Assembly: GCA_017642935.1 (NCBI GenBank)
Contig: JAEPOK010000001.1
Span: 1,240,001 to 1,304,000, forward strand
From: Hyphomicrobiales bacterium
GTDB taxonomy: Bacteria; Pseudomonadota; Alphaproteobacteria; Rhizobiales; MH13
Reading direction: 5' to 3'
DNA: 64,000 bases
Positions within the stretch are counted from its first letter, which is position 1, and each line of letters begins with the position of its first letter. The notes beneath the pieces are model-generated. The model worked only from the letters and a program-made list of their open reading frames with translations. It was not told the DNA's origin and did not search any database. Positions 1 to 8,866 of the stretch are shown in pieces. The position numbers were made by a program, and so were the translations under genes.

Positions 1-1081
1 GCAGCACCACATTTTCTTCGATGGAACGGGCCATCATAAGCCCTTCGGATCGACGTTCGCGCGGAATGTACGCGAGGCCCTGCGCCCAAACGTCCGCCGG
101 TCGCGTCTTCAGAGGTTGCCCGTTCAGCTTGATCGCACCACTTTTGCGGTGCGATGCGCCAAGCAATGTGCGCAAAAGCGCACCCCTGCCCGATCCGGCC
201 AATCCGCCGATGCCGAGGATTTCACCCGGGTGCAAGTGCAGGTTGATGTCTCGCAGGCCAGCGGCGGAAAGACCCGTGACCTCCAGCACCGGCTCTGCCT
301 CGGCTGCTAATGGGGAGGCCCTAGGCGGGAACAGGTCGCTCAGGTCACGACCGGTCATATCATGGATGATCCTGTCCTGGTCGGTCTCACGACGTGGGAG
401 CGTTGAGATGTGCTGTCCATCGCGCAGCACCGTCACGCGGTTGCTGATGCGCAGTACCTCGGGCATCCGATGGGACACATAAAGAATACCGGCTCCTTGG
501 AGGACCAGTTCGTCGATAACCGCGAACAGCCGCTCGGACTCCTCACCCGTCAGTGCCGCCGTTGGCTCGTCCATCACATAAAGCCAGGGCACACGGCCAT
601 CGCCGCTCGGAATCAGTGTGGCGGCAATGCGGACAAGCATTTGGTCGCCTGGCCCTAGCGAAGAGATTGGCGAACGCGGGTTGATTTGGCCAAGGTCGAG
701 ACGCTGGAGCGCCTTACCTGCCTGAGCGTTAAGGGCTTGCCAGTTCACCAAACCAAAGCGGGTTGGATAGGCGTAGTCGAGGAACATGTTTTCCGCGACC
801 GATAATCCGCTGACGGGATGCAATTCCTGATGAATGAAGCGCAAGCCAGCCTGTTTCATCAAGCTTGCTTGGCCCTCCGGAAGCCTGGCGCCATTAAGCG
901 CCAGGTGTCCTGTATCGGGCCGATCAAGACCGGCCAAGATGCGGATCAAGGTCGACTTCCCAGCGCCATTCTCACCCATAAGCGCATGCACTTCGCCGGA
1001 ACGCAGCGTAAAACTGACCTGTGCCAGCGCCTGGACAGGTCCAAAGCGCCGGCTGATGTCGCTGAATGCAATTTCAGGCAT
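1..1081 (-). CDS. Sugar ABC transporter ATP-binding protein, RbsA/XylG type (partial, C-terminus outside window)
   Basis: ATPase of a carbohydrate uptake ABC transporter of the ribose/xylose class, which carries two nucleotide-binding domains in one chain; it would energise import through inner-membrane permeases. The reverse strand reads from an ATG at 1081 (MPEIAFSDISRRFG) with no stop before the window edge. The first Walker A (GENGAGKS) lies near residue 40, followed by a signature-like SLGPGDQ and the Walker B region YVMDEPTAAL. A second domain starts around residue 235 with its P-loop GLAGSGRGALL near residue 280. About 360 residues are present of roughly 500 expected. It lies just downstream of the binding-protein gene, so both are probably one operon with the permease beyond the edge. 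Substrate unknown. Confidence 0.9.
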   Translation of the reverse strand, partial: MPEIAFSDISRRFGPVQALAQVSFTLRSGEVHALMGENGAGKSTLIRILAGLDRPDTGHLALNGARLPEGQASLMKQAGLRFIHQELHPVSGLSVAENMFLDYAYPTRFGLVNWQALNAQAGKALQRLDLGQINPRSPISSLGPGDQMLVRIAATLIPSGDGRVPWLYVMDEPTAALTGEESERLFAVIDELVLQGAGILYVSHRMPEVLRISNRVTVLRDGQHISTLPRRETDQDRIIHDMTGRDLSDLFPPRASPLAAEAEPVLEVTGLSAAGLRDINLHLHPGEILGIGGLAGSGRGALLRTLLGASHRKSGAIKLNGQPLKTRPADVWAQGLAYIPRERRSEGLMMARSIEENVVL

Positions 1082-1127
1082 CTTTACCCCTGAAATTTCA
1101 GTGCTTTAGCTATGAGTGGTCCGACCC

Positions 1128-2042
1128 TCACTCACTCACGTTGGCCGCTGTGATAAGGCGAGTGGGGACATAGATAACCCGCTGCACCAAGTCTTCACCA
1201 CCCAAGAGGCGCGCGACCGTGTCAGCCGTCGCCGCGCCAATGCCCTGAAAGTCTTGGGCCACTGAAGCCTCGAAGTTGCCACCCTGCGCAATCGCATCGC
1301 GCGCCTGCGGATTGGCATCGATGCCGGTGATAACGATCCCTTCATCGGACCGGCCTGCCGCCTCAATTGCCTGCAATGCGCCGAGCGCCGGCTGGTCCCA
1401 AGCGGCCCAGACCGCGGCGATGCTGCCGGTTTCGGGATTAGCGGCCAGCAACGCTTCCATCTGCGCGCGGCTGTCAGCAATCCCGCCATCGCTCACGTCC
1501 GGCGTTATGCGGTCGAGAACTTCGATGTCGGGGAAGTTGGCGAACACAGCATCGGCGATCACACCTCGCACCTGAACCGGCGGGAAAGGATCGAAGGTGA
1601 ACATCACAACGCCACCCTCGCCACCAATACGGTTGGCCACATAGACCGCCGTTTCGGCTGCCATCGCATAGCCGTTGGACGTAACATTGGCAGCTACCAA
1701 GGGATCATTGCCGGCGTCCATTCCAACCACGGGAATGCCAGCATCCGATGCCGTCTGAAGGCCCGCACCGATCTGCGCTGGATCGACATTGATGACGATG
1801 GCATCAACGCCCTGCGTCACCACATCTTCCATGCGGCTGATTACCGCGGCCACGTCGCCAGCGGTATCGATCACATTGACCGTCCATCCGCGCTGCTCGG
1901 CTTCAGCGGTGAACCCTTCGACGTAAAACTGTGTTCCAGGCTGCGCCAAATAGGGTGTGACGACAGCAACTTCCTGAGCGCTTGCTGCGCCGACAAAACC
2001 TGTCACCAGAGCGAGGCCGGCAAGCGTTGTGCGAAATTTCAT
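1128..2042 (-). CDS. Sugar ABC transporter periplasmic substrate-binding protein (type 1)
   Basis: Periplasmic binding protein of the ribose-binding (type 1) fold that delivers a sugar or sugar alcohol to the adjacent RbsA-type transporter. The ATG at 2042 gives an export signal (MKFRTTLAGLALVTGFVGA, cleavage after AASA) and is preceded by an AGGGAG-like ribosome site; the frame can extend 8 codons further, but that would bury the signal. Typical features are the repeated ligand-pocket segments (GVDAIVINVDP, GIPVVGMDAGND, VITGIDANPQA). Length about 304 residues, normal for the family. The gene is divergent from an FGGY kinase, which suggests the imported ligand is phosphorylated by that kinase. 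The exact ligand cannot be read from sequence. Confidence 0.9.
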   Translation of the reverse strand: MKFRTTLAGLALVTGFVGAASAQEVAVVTPYLAQPGTQFYVEGFTAEAEQRGWTVNVIDTAGDVAAVISRMEDVVTQGVDAIVINVDPAQIGAGLQTASDAGIPVVGMDAGNDPLVAANVTSNGYAMAAETAVYVANRIGGEGGVVMFTFDPFPPVQVRGVIADAVFANFPDIEVLDRITPDVSDGGIADSRAQMEALLAANPETGSIAAVWAAWDQPALGALQAIEAAGRSDEGIVITGIDANPQARDAIAQGGNFEASVAQDFQGIGAATADTVARLLGGEDLVQRVIYVPTRLITAANVSE

Positions 2043-2137
2043 TTCCTTGTTCTCCCTGATCGCCAATCGTATGGCTTGTCTTTACATGCCAGCGGACCGA
2101 CGGCACGTCTACACGCGGTGACGAAAAGGGAATGGCA

Positions 2138-3619
2138 ATGGTTGCGGGCGATGCGAGACCAGCCTTGATCGGCATTGATGTCGGGACGAGCTCGGTCAAG
2201 GCAGTGATGGTCGATCAGTCCGGTGCTTTGCTGGATCGTTTCAGCGCTTCGCATGCCATGCAACGGTCAGGGCCTGGGGCTGCCGAACAGGATGCGCATG
2301 GCTGGCTTGATTTGGTCCACAAGGCGCTCAACCAGTTTGCTGGCCGCGCCAGCGCCAAGTCTGTTGCAGCCATCGGCATCACCTCGCAGGTGAACACACA
2401 TGTTTTCTGCGATGGCACCCTGCAACCGCTCGGCAACGCGATCACTTGGCAGGACACACGGCCAGGCAATGACGCCGCCAAGCTTGACGCCCAAATTAGT
2501 GTGGAAGCAAAGATCGAAGCGCTGGGCGCACCGATCCCGATTGATGCCAGTCATGCGCTGTCGCGAATGGCCTGGATGGCACGCAATCACCCGAACATTT
2601 GGTCAAACACGCGCCATGTTCTGTCGCCGAAAGACTTTGTGATTGCACAATTGACGGGCGAAGTTGTCGCCGATCCCCTCGCCTCTATTGGATTAACAGG
2701 CACGGACTTGACTTACGCCGGTGACATTCTTGACTTGATGCCAAGGTCACAGAACCTGCTCCCAGAGTTGCAGGACCCTTTGACCATCGCCGGGCATGTC
2801 ACAAATGGTCGGCCGTTCGCCGGTGTTCCTGTTGCCGTTGGGACGATGGACGCCTGGTCCGCAATGTTCGGATTGGGCGTCGCCCAGGATCATCAAGCTA
2901 TGTATCTGTCGGGAACCAGCGAGGTGCTCGGCCTGATTTCTCCCTCACGCATGGGCACGCCCGGCGTCGTCGCTTTTCCCGAATGGCGTGGCATCACGCT
3001 GCACGCCGCACCGACGCAGGCAGGCGGCGCGTCAATCGCATGGCTTTCGCACCTCTTGGGACGCAGCATCGCCGATATCTCCACGCTTGCCGCCAAAGCC
3101 ATAATCCGCGCTGAAAGTCCGCTTTTCCTGCCGCACCTGGAGGGCGAGCGCGCGCCGCTATGGGATGCGACAAGCCGTGGTGGATTTGCCGGTCTGACGT
3201 CGTCGTCGGGAGCCGAAGAGCTGGCAGCAAGTGTCATGGAAGGCGTGGCCTTTTCTGCGCGGCTTGCGCTTGAAGCGGTTGATGCCAGCGGCAACTATGC
3301 AGCCGAGACGCTGCGTCTTGGCGGCGGTGGCGCGACTTCGGACATATGGTGCGAGATACGCGCTAGCGCGCTTGGGCGCCCTCTTGAGCGCGTCAGTGTT
3401 TCCGAAACTGGGGCCACAGGCGCCCTAGCAATGGCAAGCGTCGCGTGTGGGCTGTCAGACGACCTTCCGGATGCCGCGGCAGGCCTCGCAACGCTTGATT
3501 GTACCTTTGAACCTGATCGAGTGACCGCCGCCATGGTCGACGATCGCTTTGCGGCCTATCAGGATCTTTATCAAGGCCTACGGCCGATCGCGCTGAAACT
3601 TGGAGAATCCGTCAGATGA
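2138..3619 (+). CDS. FGGY-family carbohydrate kinase (xylulokinase-like)
   Basis: Cytoplasmic ATP-dependent kinase for a pentulose or related polyol. The N-terminal phosphate-binding motif IGIDVGTSSVKA sits near residue 10. The middle carries AVGTMDAWSAMFGLG, with the Asp equivalent to the catalytic base of FGGY kinases, and the C-terminal lobe holds LRLGGGGATSDIWCEI, the family adenosine-binding signature. Start: ATG at 2138 has AAAGGG seven bases upstream; a second in-frame ATG at 2132 lies too close to that site. About 493 residues, the usual length. Divergent from the sugar-binding protein gene across about 95 bp, which must hold both promoters. Substrate could be xylulose, but other sugars are equally compatible. 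Confidence 0.88.
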   Translation: MVAGDARPALIGIDVGTSSVKAVMVDQSGALLDRFSASHAMQRSGPGAAEQDAHGWLDLVHKALNQFAGRASAKSVAAIGITSQVNTHVFCDGTLQPLGNAITWQDTRPGNDAAKLDAQISVEAKIEALGAPIPIDASHALSRMAWMARNHPNIWSNTRHVLSPKDFVIAQLTGEVVADPLASIGLTGTDLTYAGDILDLMPRSQNLLPELQDPLTIAGHVTNGRPFAGVPVAVGTMDAWSAMFGLGVAQDHQAMYLSGTSEVLGLISPSRMGTPGVVAFPEWRGITLHAAPTQAGGASIAWLSHLLGRSIADISTLAAKAIIRAESPLFLPHLEGERAPLWDATSRGGFAGLTSSSGAEELAASVMEGVAFSARLALEAVDASGNYAAETLRLGGGGATSDIWCEIRASALGRPLERVSVSETGATGALAMASVACGLSDDLPDAAAGLATLDCTFEPDRVTAAMVDDRFAAYQDLYQGLRPIALKLGESVR

Positions 3620-3708
3620 TGACCGTTGATCTGCTAGCCCGCACCTGGTCTGAGACAGACTGCTCCTCTGCGCGCTATCTTGAACAAGCCAACCATGTGC
3701 TGCGTTAG
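3616..3708 (+). CDS. Small ORF overlapping the kinase stop, possible gene remnant
   Basis: A 30-codon frame (begins MMTVDLLARTW, ends EQANHVLR) starts at an ATGA overlap with the stop codon of the FGGY kinase gene and ends 15 bp before the patatin gene. The overlap is the arrangement used for translational coupling in operons. I recognise no family. It could be the surviving 5' end of a sugar isomerase or aldolase gene that often follows such kinases, a genuine small protein, or chance. Codon use looks coding-like, but the length is too short to judge. Confidence 0.25.
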   Translation: MMTVDLLARTWSETDCSSARYLEQANHVLR

Positions 3709-3723
3709 AAAAGGATCAAACGA

Positions 3724-4548
3724 ATGACAGCGATTGGCTTGGCACTTGGCGCCGGTGGCGCGCGCGGGCTTGCCCACATCCACGCTCTGCGCGCCTTCGA
3801 TGATCTTGGCGTCAAGCCCTTGGCCGTGGCTGGCACCTCCATGGGCGCGCTGATGGGCGCTGCCTACTGCTCCGGCATGTCGGGCGAGAATATCGCGGCC
3901 TATGTGCGCGAGCGGATTGACGATCGCCTTCGATTGATCGGCGAGGTATTCAAGATTCGTCCTGCCAGCGTGCAAAGCTTTTTGAACGATGGTGGCTTGC
4001 GCATTGGCGAGTTGAACCTGGAACGCATCCTGGCGGTGTTCTTGCCAGACCAGGTTGGCGAGACCTTCGAAGAACTTGAAATCCCGCTCAACGTTGTCGC
4101 CACCGACTATTATGGAGAGCGCAGCCTGATCTTTTCTCGCGGCCCGCTGCGCGCGCCTTTGGCCGCTTCGGCGTGCATGCCCGCGATCTTCTTGCCCGTG
4201 CGCATTGATGGCGCCTTTTGCATTGATGGCAGTTCCACCAACCCCTGCCCTGTCGATACGCTGCAAGAGGCAGCGGACCATGTACTCGGTATTGATGTTG
4301 CCGGCGGCACCCATGGTGATTCAAGCAAAAAACCAAAGATGGTCGATGCGGTCTATGCGGCCAACCAGATGATGCAGATGACGATGGCGCAGCTTCTGGC
4401 AGAAAAGTTCGCCAACACGGTCCTGCTCCGCGCGCCGGTCGATCGATTCCGCCCGCTTGATTTTCTCAAGGCCAAGGAAATTCTTGCCGAAACCCAGCCG
4501 CTTTATGAGGACACCAAACGGGCGATTGATGGATTTTTGAACGCTTGA
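3724..4548 (+). CDS. Patatin-like phospholipase family protein (RssA-like)
   Basis: Predicted cytoplasmic serine acyl hydrolase acting on phospholipid or lysophospholipid esters. The patatin hallmarks are in order: oxyanion hole GAGGARG near residue 9, nucleophile elbow GTSMGAL near residue 38 (Ser in G-x-S-x-G), and the catalytic dyad Asp in IDGSSTNPCPVD near residue 165. At 274 residues it has the size of the small bacterial RssA-like members, with no signal peptide or transmembrane helix. Start ATG 3724 follows AAAAGGATCAAACG. It lies close behind the sugar kinase on the same strand but has no evident functional tie to it. The true substrate is unknown. Confidence 0.88.
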   Translation: MTAIGLALGAGGARGLAHIHALRAFDDLGVKPLAVAGTSMGALMGAAYCSGMSGENIAAYVRERIDDRLRLIGEVFKIRPASVQSFLNDGGLRIGELNLERILAVFLPDQVGETFEELEIPLNVVATDYYGERSLIFSRGPLRAPLAASACMPAIFLPVRIDGAFCIDGSSTNPCPVDTLQEAADHVLGIDVAGGTHGDSSKKPKMVDAVYAANQMMQMTMAQLLAEKFANTVLLRAPVDRFRPLDFLKAKEILAETQPLYEDTKRAIDGFLNA

Positions 4549-4659
4549 CCGTTTCAGTTGCCGAGGTTTGCTGAGCGGACCATTGGAAAAGTGCTGTGTT
4601 CATGAGAAGGCAATCGTGCTCATCGACTGCCTGTTCGCGGCCCAACTCTGGAGGTTCTG

Positions 4660-5520
4660 ATGGGACCTGTCACCGACATCGTTCTGCCCCTTGCCCTGGC
4701 GTTCATCATGTTTGCGCTCGGGATTGGCCTTACGTTGGACGATTTTACCCGCGTGGCGCGGCAGCCACGGGACTTTTTGATCGGCGCCGCAGCGCAGATG
4801 CTGCTGTTGCCGCTGGTCGCCTTCACACTGGTGACGCTCTGGCCCATGCACCCGGAACTCGCCCTGGGCGTCATCATCATCGCCGCAGCACCAGGCGGCG
4901 TTACCTCCAACATTCTGACCGCTTTTGCCAAGGGTGACGTCGCGCTGTCGATCTCACTGACCGCCATCACCAGCTTGCTGAGCGTTTTAACTGTGCCGCT
5001 GATCGTTACAGCGGCCTATGCCTATCTGATTGGGGACGCGGCGGGCCAAAACATCTCGATCACACGGACTGCGCTCAGCGTGTTTGCCATCGTCACCGTG
5101 CCTGTGTTGCTTGGGCTGGCTGTAAGGCGTTTTGCAGAAAGCTTTGCTCGGCGCTTTGAGCCCTTAGCCCGCAAAGCATCGACGGTGCTGTTTGTTGTCG
5201 TGCTGGCCGGTGCGATACTTCAGGAGCGCGCCAACATCGTCGCCTACTTCGCCCAAGCCGGTTTGATCACGTTGGTGCTCAACGTCGTCATGATGGCGCT
5301 GGCCTTCGTGCTAGCGCTGCTTTTTGCCTCCGGTCCGCGCCAGCGCACGGCCATCTCTCTAGAATGCGGCTTACAGAACGGGACCCTAGCGATTGCTGTC
5401 GCGGCCCTTTTGTTTGGCGGTGGCCTCGCGACTGTTCCGGCGGCGACCTACAGCCTGATCATGTTCGGAACCGGCCTCATCTTCGTGGCAGCCCTGCGCC
5501 GATCGCAGCCTGACGGTTAG
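4660..5520 (+). CDS. Bile acid:sodium symporter family protein (BASS)
   Basis: Inner-membrane secondary transporter of the BASS/SBF family, probably Na+-coupled and taking up organic anions. The 286 residues are hydrophobic throughout, with about 9-10 predicted membrane segments. Characteristic are ALGIGLTLDDF near residue 20 and the substrate-binding stretch AAPGGVTSNILTAFAKGD near residue 80, plus the late crossover motif LECGLQNGTLAIAVA near residue 235. ATG 4660 has a strong site (GGAGG, 6 bp upstream). The 111 bp before it, after the patatin gene, shows no gene. Bacterial members carry many substrates (pantoate, pyruvate, sulfonates), so no ligand is assigned. Confidence 0.9.
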   Translation: MGPVTDIVLPLALAFIMFALGIGLTLDDFTRVARQPRDFLIGAAAQMLLLPLVAFTLVTLWPMHPELALGVIIIAAAPGGVTSNILTAFAKGDVALSISLTAITSLLSVLTVPLIVTAAYAYLIGDAAGQNISITRTALSVFAIVTVPVLLGLAVRRFAESFARRFEPLARKASTVLFVVVLAGAILQERANIVAYFAQAGLITLVLNVVMMALAFVLALLFASGPRQRTAISLECGLQNGTLAIAVAALLFGGGLATVPAATYSLIMFGTGLIFVAALRRSQPDG

Positions 5521-5652
5521 AAAAAATTGACCTGCGGCGGAGGCTGGGAATGGCAGAGATTGAAGGAAAGCATTCGAACGCTCAACAGCCATTCTCGGCG
5601 ATTGCTATGCAAACGCCTGCCATGGCGACGTCGTTTTCTGGCGAAAACAACT

Positions 5653-5742
5653 TGGCGGACAGGGTGGGATTCGAACCCACGGTACGGTTACCCGCACGCT
5701 GGTTTTCAAGACCAGTGCCTTCAACCACTCGGCCACCTGTCC
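5653..5742 (-). tRNA. tRNA-Ser (anticodon TGA)
   Basis: On the reverse strand a complete 90-nt cloverleaf: acceptor GGACAGG pairs with CCTGTCC, discriminator G and an encoded CCA. The anticodon stem CTGGT/ACCAG encloses the loop CTTGAAA, giving anticodon TGA that reads UCA/UCG-type serine codons. A long variable arm is present, as expected for serine. The T loop GGTTCGAATCC is canonical. The flanks (5521-5652 and 5743-5896) hold no other gene I can support. Confidence 0.97.
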
Positions 5743-5896
5743 ACGGGTCGTGCTTGTGACGGCAAATTGAGCCGATGGCAAGAGCACCTTACCAGGCTCC
5801 GAGCTTGATCCATCAAATTGTCCACGCTGCTTTGGGTGGCCCTTAAACTGATCTTGGTATGTCACGCACCGTCAAAATTCTCATGTGGGGCACATC

Positions 5897-6700
5897 ATGC
5901 TGATTGTCATTCCTCCACTGCCCTCGGTGGGCACGGTCCTTTACCTGGTTAAAGGCCTTTTGATCATCGGCGCGTTGGCGCTGGCAGGCTTGTTTGTATA
6001 CCGGTTCTTTGAGAGCTACGCGGTCGTTCTGCAGACCGGCGTTTGGTGGATGGCACTGCCAATGGTGGCGCTCACCGCTTTGGCGATTTGGCTGGCGCTG
6101 AAGAGGCGTTTCTGGTTCGCCGCTTGCGCCCTCATCCCTCTGGTCGGCATCAATTTCTACGTCCAAAGCGCCTGGCAGGGGCAGATTGCCGACGCTGAAG
6201 CTGCGAATCTTCGTGCAGCCAGCTATGTCGAGGCGATTGTGAGCTCGTTCCGCGGCCACAGCGCTTTGGTGCCGCAAGATGTGCGCACCTTTGCAGGCAA
6301 CCTTGAATGGATCAGTGGCGATTTCACTGGGGCACCTGGGCTTGAAGAGCAGGCCTACCGTCATGATGTGCTTTACGGTGCTGTGAACGATCTGGGTGTC
6401 GGTTCGCGTCTGGCCTGGCCGCAAGGAACAGGATCGCAGGGATTCCTTGACGCTTACGCGCCTCTTCGCCAGGCGCACGGAGACTGGCTCGGTTTCATCG
6501 CCGATTGTGAGTTACGGATTGATCCGCCCGTCGTTCACGGTGGTCATTGCGCGACGGCCGGCGGAATTCTGGAAAGTTATGGCGTTGATCTGAGATCGCA
6601 GATGGACGCGTTTATGGCGGACAAGGGCGGCATGGCGGCTTGCTCCAGCCAGATGGTCTGCGCGAGCTATGCGCGCCGATACAATGACTTCCTGCGCTGA
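5897..6700 (+). CDS. Hypothetical membrane protein
   Basis: No family recognised. The 267-residue product has three predicted membrane helices in its first 90 residues (VLYLVKGLLIIGALALAG, WWMALPMVALTALAIWLAL, WFAACALIPLVGINFYV), followed by a soluble domain of about 175 residues with four cysteines near the C-terminus (DCELRI, GHCATAG, ACSSQMVCASY) that could form disulfides in the periplasm. ATG 5897 has GGGG six bases upstream; a GTG at 5885 is the alternative. Single gene ended by a bidirectional terminator. Confidence 0.7.
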   Translation: MLIVIPPLPSVGTVLYLVKGLLIIGALALAGLFVYRFFESYAVVLQTGVWWMALPMVALTALAIWLALKRRFWFAACALIPLVGINFYVQSAWQGQIADAEAANLRAASYVEAIVSSFRGHSALVPQDVRTFAGNLEWISGDFTGAPGLEEQAYRHDVLYGAVNDLGVGSRLAWPQGTGSQGFLDAYAPLRQAHGDWLGFIADCELRIDPPVVHGGHCATAGGILESYGVDLRSQMDAFMADKGGMAACSSQMVCASYARRYNDFLR

Positions 6701-6724
6701 ACTCCTGTGAAACACACCTACAAA

Positions 6725-6752
6725 AAAGGGCCGGTCGTTCGACCGGCCCTTT
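6725..6752. terminator. Bidirectional Rho-independent terminator
   Basis: Perfect 12-bp inverted repeat AAAGGGCCGGTC / GACCGGCCCTTT around a GTTC loop, with an A-run on the left and T-rich sequence on the right. It sits between two convergent genes (membrane protein ending 6700 and the BMP gene ending 6775) and can terminate both. Confidence 0.9.
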
Positions 6753-6774
6753 CTCGTTCCAGCGCTGCGCCGAG

Positions 6775-7860
6775 TTAGTTCGGGTAGGCGTCGTCGATAC
6801 CCTGGATGTAGAAGTTCATGCCCAGTATCATGTCGAGCGGCGCGACCTCGCCTTCGGCGACAACCAGTTCACCTTCCTGGTTGTAAACAGGACCGGCAAA
6901 AGGATGGATGTCACCGGCGATGATGCCGGCCATGGTTTCTTCAGCCACGGCGCGAGTTTCATCGGACATGTTGGCAAAGGGTGCCATCTGCACCATGCCA
7001 GACTCCATGGAGCCCATGGCCGATCCAGTTTCCCAGGTGCCGTCGGCAACGGCTTGAACGCGCTCGATATAGTAGGGCGTCCAATTGTTGACGATGGCGG
7101 TCAGCTGCGCCTCCGGCGCAAAAGCGCTCATATCGGAATCATTGCCGAAACCGCGCACGCCACGCTCCTGCGATGCCTGGAGCTGTGCGGTGGAGTCTGT
7201 GTGCTGCACCAGAATGTCGGCGCCTTGGTCGATGAGAGCGTTGGCGGCTTCTGCTTCGCGCGGCGGGTCATACCAGGTGTTGACCCAGATGATTTTCACT
7301 TCGACGTCGGGGTTCACCGACTGCGCGCCGAGCATGAACGCATTGATGCCAGAGACCACTTCAGGGATAGCGTAGGAGGCGATGTAACCGATGGTGTTGC
7401 TCTCGGTCTCCATGCCAGCAATCTTGCCGAGGATGTAACGGCCTTCATAGAAATGGCCGTTGTAGTTGGCGAAATTCTCCGAGGAAAGGTAGCCGGTCGC
7501 GTGCTCAAATTTCACGTCCGGGAAGCGCTCGGCAACCTCCATCACCGACTCCATGTAACCGAAGGAGGTGGCGAAGATGATGTCATGGCCGGTGCGCGCC
7601 AGACGCTCCAGCGCACGCACAGCATCGGCGCCTTCCGGCACACTTTCCAAATAGGTTGTTTCGACCATGTCGCCGAGCTCTGCTTCCATGGCCAAACGCG
7701 CCTGATCGTGGGCGTAAGACCAGCCATGGTCAGAGATCGGTCCAACATAGACGAAGGCGGCTTTGACCGTATGGTCGTCGGTCTGCGCCACCGATGCGGC
7801 GCCCAAAGACAGGGCGGCAGCGGTGGCGAGGACCGTCAGAGATGATGTCAGTTTTTTCAT
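6775..7860 (-). CDS. BMP-family ABC transporter substrate-binding protein (nucleoside type)
   Basis: Periplasmic lipid-free binding protein of the Bmp/PnrA family, which in characterised members binds purine nucleosides. Signal peptide MKKLTSSLTVLATAAALSLG with cleavage near AASVA. Family segments are FVYVGPISDHGWSYAHDQ (residues 36-53), FATSFGYMESV, and the conserved GFGNDSDMS near residue 240. At 361 residues the length is normal. It is the last gene of a four-gene importer operon, 88 bp downstream of the second permease; the gap has no terminator I can see and may let it be made in excess. AGGA lies 8 bases before the ATG. Ligand inferred from family only. Confidence 0.92.
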   Translation of the reverse strand: MKKLTSSLTVLATAAALSLGAASVAQTDDHTVKAAFVYVGPISDHGWSYAHDQARLAMEAELGDMVETTYLESVPEGADAVRALERLARTGHDIIFATSFGYMESVMEVAERFPDVKFEHATGYLSSENFANYNGHFYEGRYILGKIAGMETESNTIGYIASYAIPEVVSGINAFMLGAQSVNPDVEVKIIWVNTWYDPPREAEAANALIDQGADILVQHTDSTAQLQASQERGVRGFGNDSDMSAFAPEAQLTAIVNNWTPYYIERVQAVADGTWETGSAMGSMESGMVQMAPFANMSDETRAVAEETMAGIIAGDIHPFAGPVYNQEGELVVAEGEVAPLDMILGMNFYIQGIDDAYPN

Positions 7861-7948
7861 CTTGGCATCCTATGGTTCAGTTTCGTTGATGGCGGGTGAG
7901 GTGAGCGCCTTGCGGAGGGCCATCGCGATCCGCTGGGCGCAGGGTCTG

Positions 7949-8866
7949 TTAGCGGTCAGGCACGAAGGCTCTGCCAAGCGCGGCGGGTGTGTTTCGGCGC
8001 ATCATCGCCTGATTGCGCGAGAGCAAAACCAGCGCCACGATGGTGGCAATGTAAGGCAGCATTGTCATCGCTTGCGGCGGCACACGGATGCCAAACGCCT
8101 GTGCATGCAATTGCAAAATGATCACGCCGCCAAAGAGATAGGCGCCGGCAAGCGCGCGCCAGGGCAACCAGGTGGCGAACACAACGATCGCAAGCGCAAT
8201 CCACCCGCGTCCTGCGCTCATCCCCTCAGTCCACTGGGCGGTGAGCACCAGCGACAGGTAAGCGCCTCCAAGGCCCGCGCACATGCCGCCAAAGGCGACG
8301 GCGCCCATGCGGATCAAGCGGACATCGCGGCCGAGCGCATGCGCGGCTTCAGCGTTTTCACCGGTGGCACGCAGGATAAGGCCGACCCGCGTTTTGAAAA
8401 GCGTGTAACTGACGCCCGCAACGATCGCGAAAGAGAGATAAACCAGGATGTCGCGATCAAAGAGAGCCGGACCAATGAACGGGATCGCGCTAAGACCAGG
8501 AATAGTGATGGCTTCGAGGCGCACACCGGGTGTGCCGACAAAGCTTTCACCGATGAGGCCAGCAAGTCCCAAGCCAAGCAATGTCAGGGCCAGGCCGGTC
8601 GCCACTTGGTTGGAGGCGAGATAAACGGTGAAAAGGCCGAACAACAGCGACATGCCGACGCCAGCCAAGCCGCCAGCGATCGCGCCAAGGTGGGGGTTGC
8701 CGGTGGTCAGCGACACGCCAAAGGCAACGACCGCGCCCATGATCATCATGCCCTCTACGCCAAGGTTGAGGACACCAGAACGCTCCACCACGAGTTCGCC
8801 GATGGCAGCGAGCACGATTGGTGTCGCCGCACCAACAACCGTGATGAGAATACCCTCAAGCAGCAT
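7949..8866 (-). CDS. ABC transporter permease (BMP/nucleoside type), second subunit
   Basis: Inner-membrane permease of the branched-chain/ribose superfamily in the YufQ-like group. It is hydrophobic throughout, with the N-terminal signature ELVVERSGVLNLGVEGMM (residues 17-34) typical of BMP-system permeases and the EAA-like loop LRATGENAEAAHALGRDV in the middle. ATG 8866 has AGG six bases upstream and overlaps the end of the first permease gene by 11 bp, indicating translational coupling; a TTG at 8884 is possible but weaker. 305 residues, normal size. Pairs with the preceding permease as a heterodimer. Confidence 0.92.
   Translation of the reverse strand: MLLEGILITVVGAATPIVLAAIGELVVERSGVLNLGVEGMMIMGAVVAFGVSLTTGNPHLGAIAGGLAGVGMSLLFGLFTVYLASNQVATGLALTLLGLGLAGLIGESFVGTPGVRLEAITIPGLSAIPFIGPALFDRDILVYLSFAIVAGVSYTLFKTRVGLILRATGENAEAAHALGRDVRLIRMGAVAFGGMCAGLGGAYLSLVLTAQWTEGMSAGRGWIALAIVVFATWLPWRALAGAYLFGGVIILQLHAQAFGIRVPPQAMTMLPYIATIVALVLLSRNQAMMRRNTPAALGRAFVPDR

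Noticed and set aside
6904-7845. A 313-codon + strand frame within the BMP binding-protein gene
   Set aside because: Fully antisense to a gene with a signal peptide and conserved motifs; composition is His/Gly rich and shows no domain.
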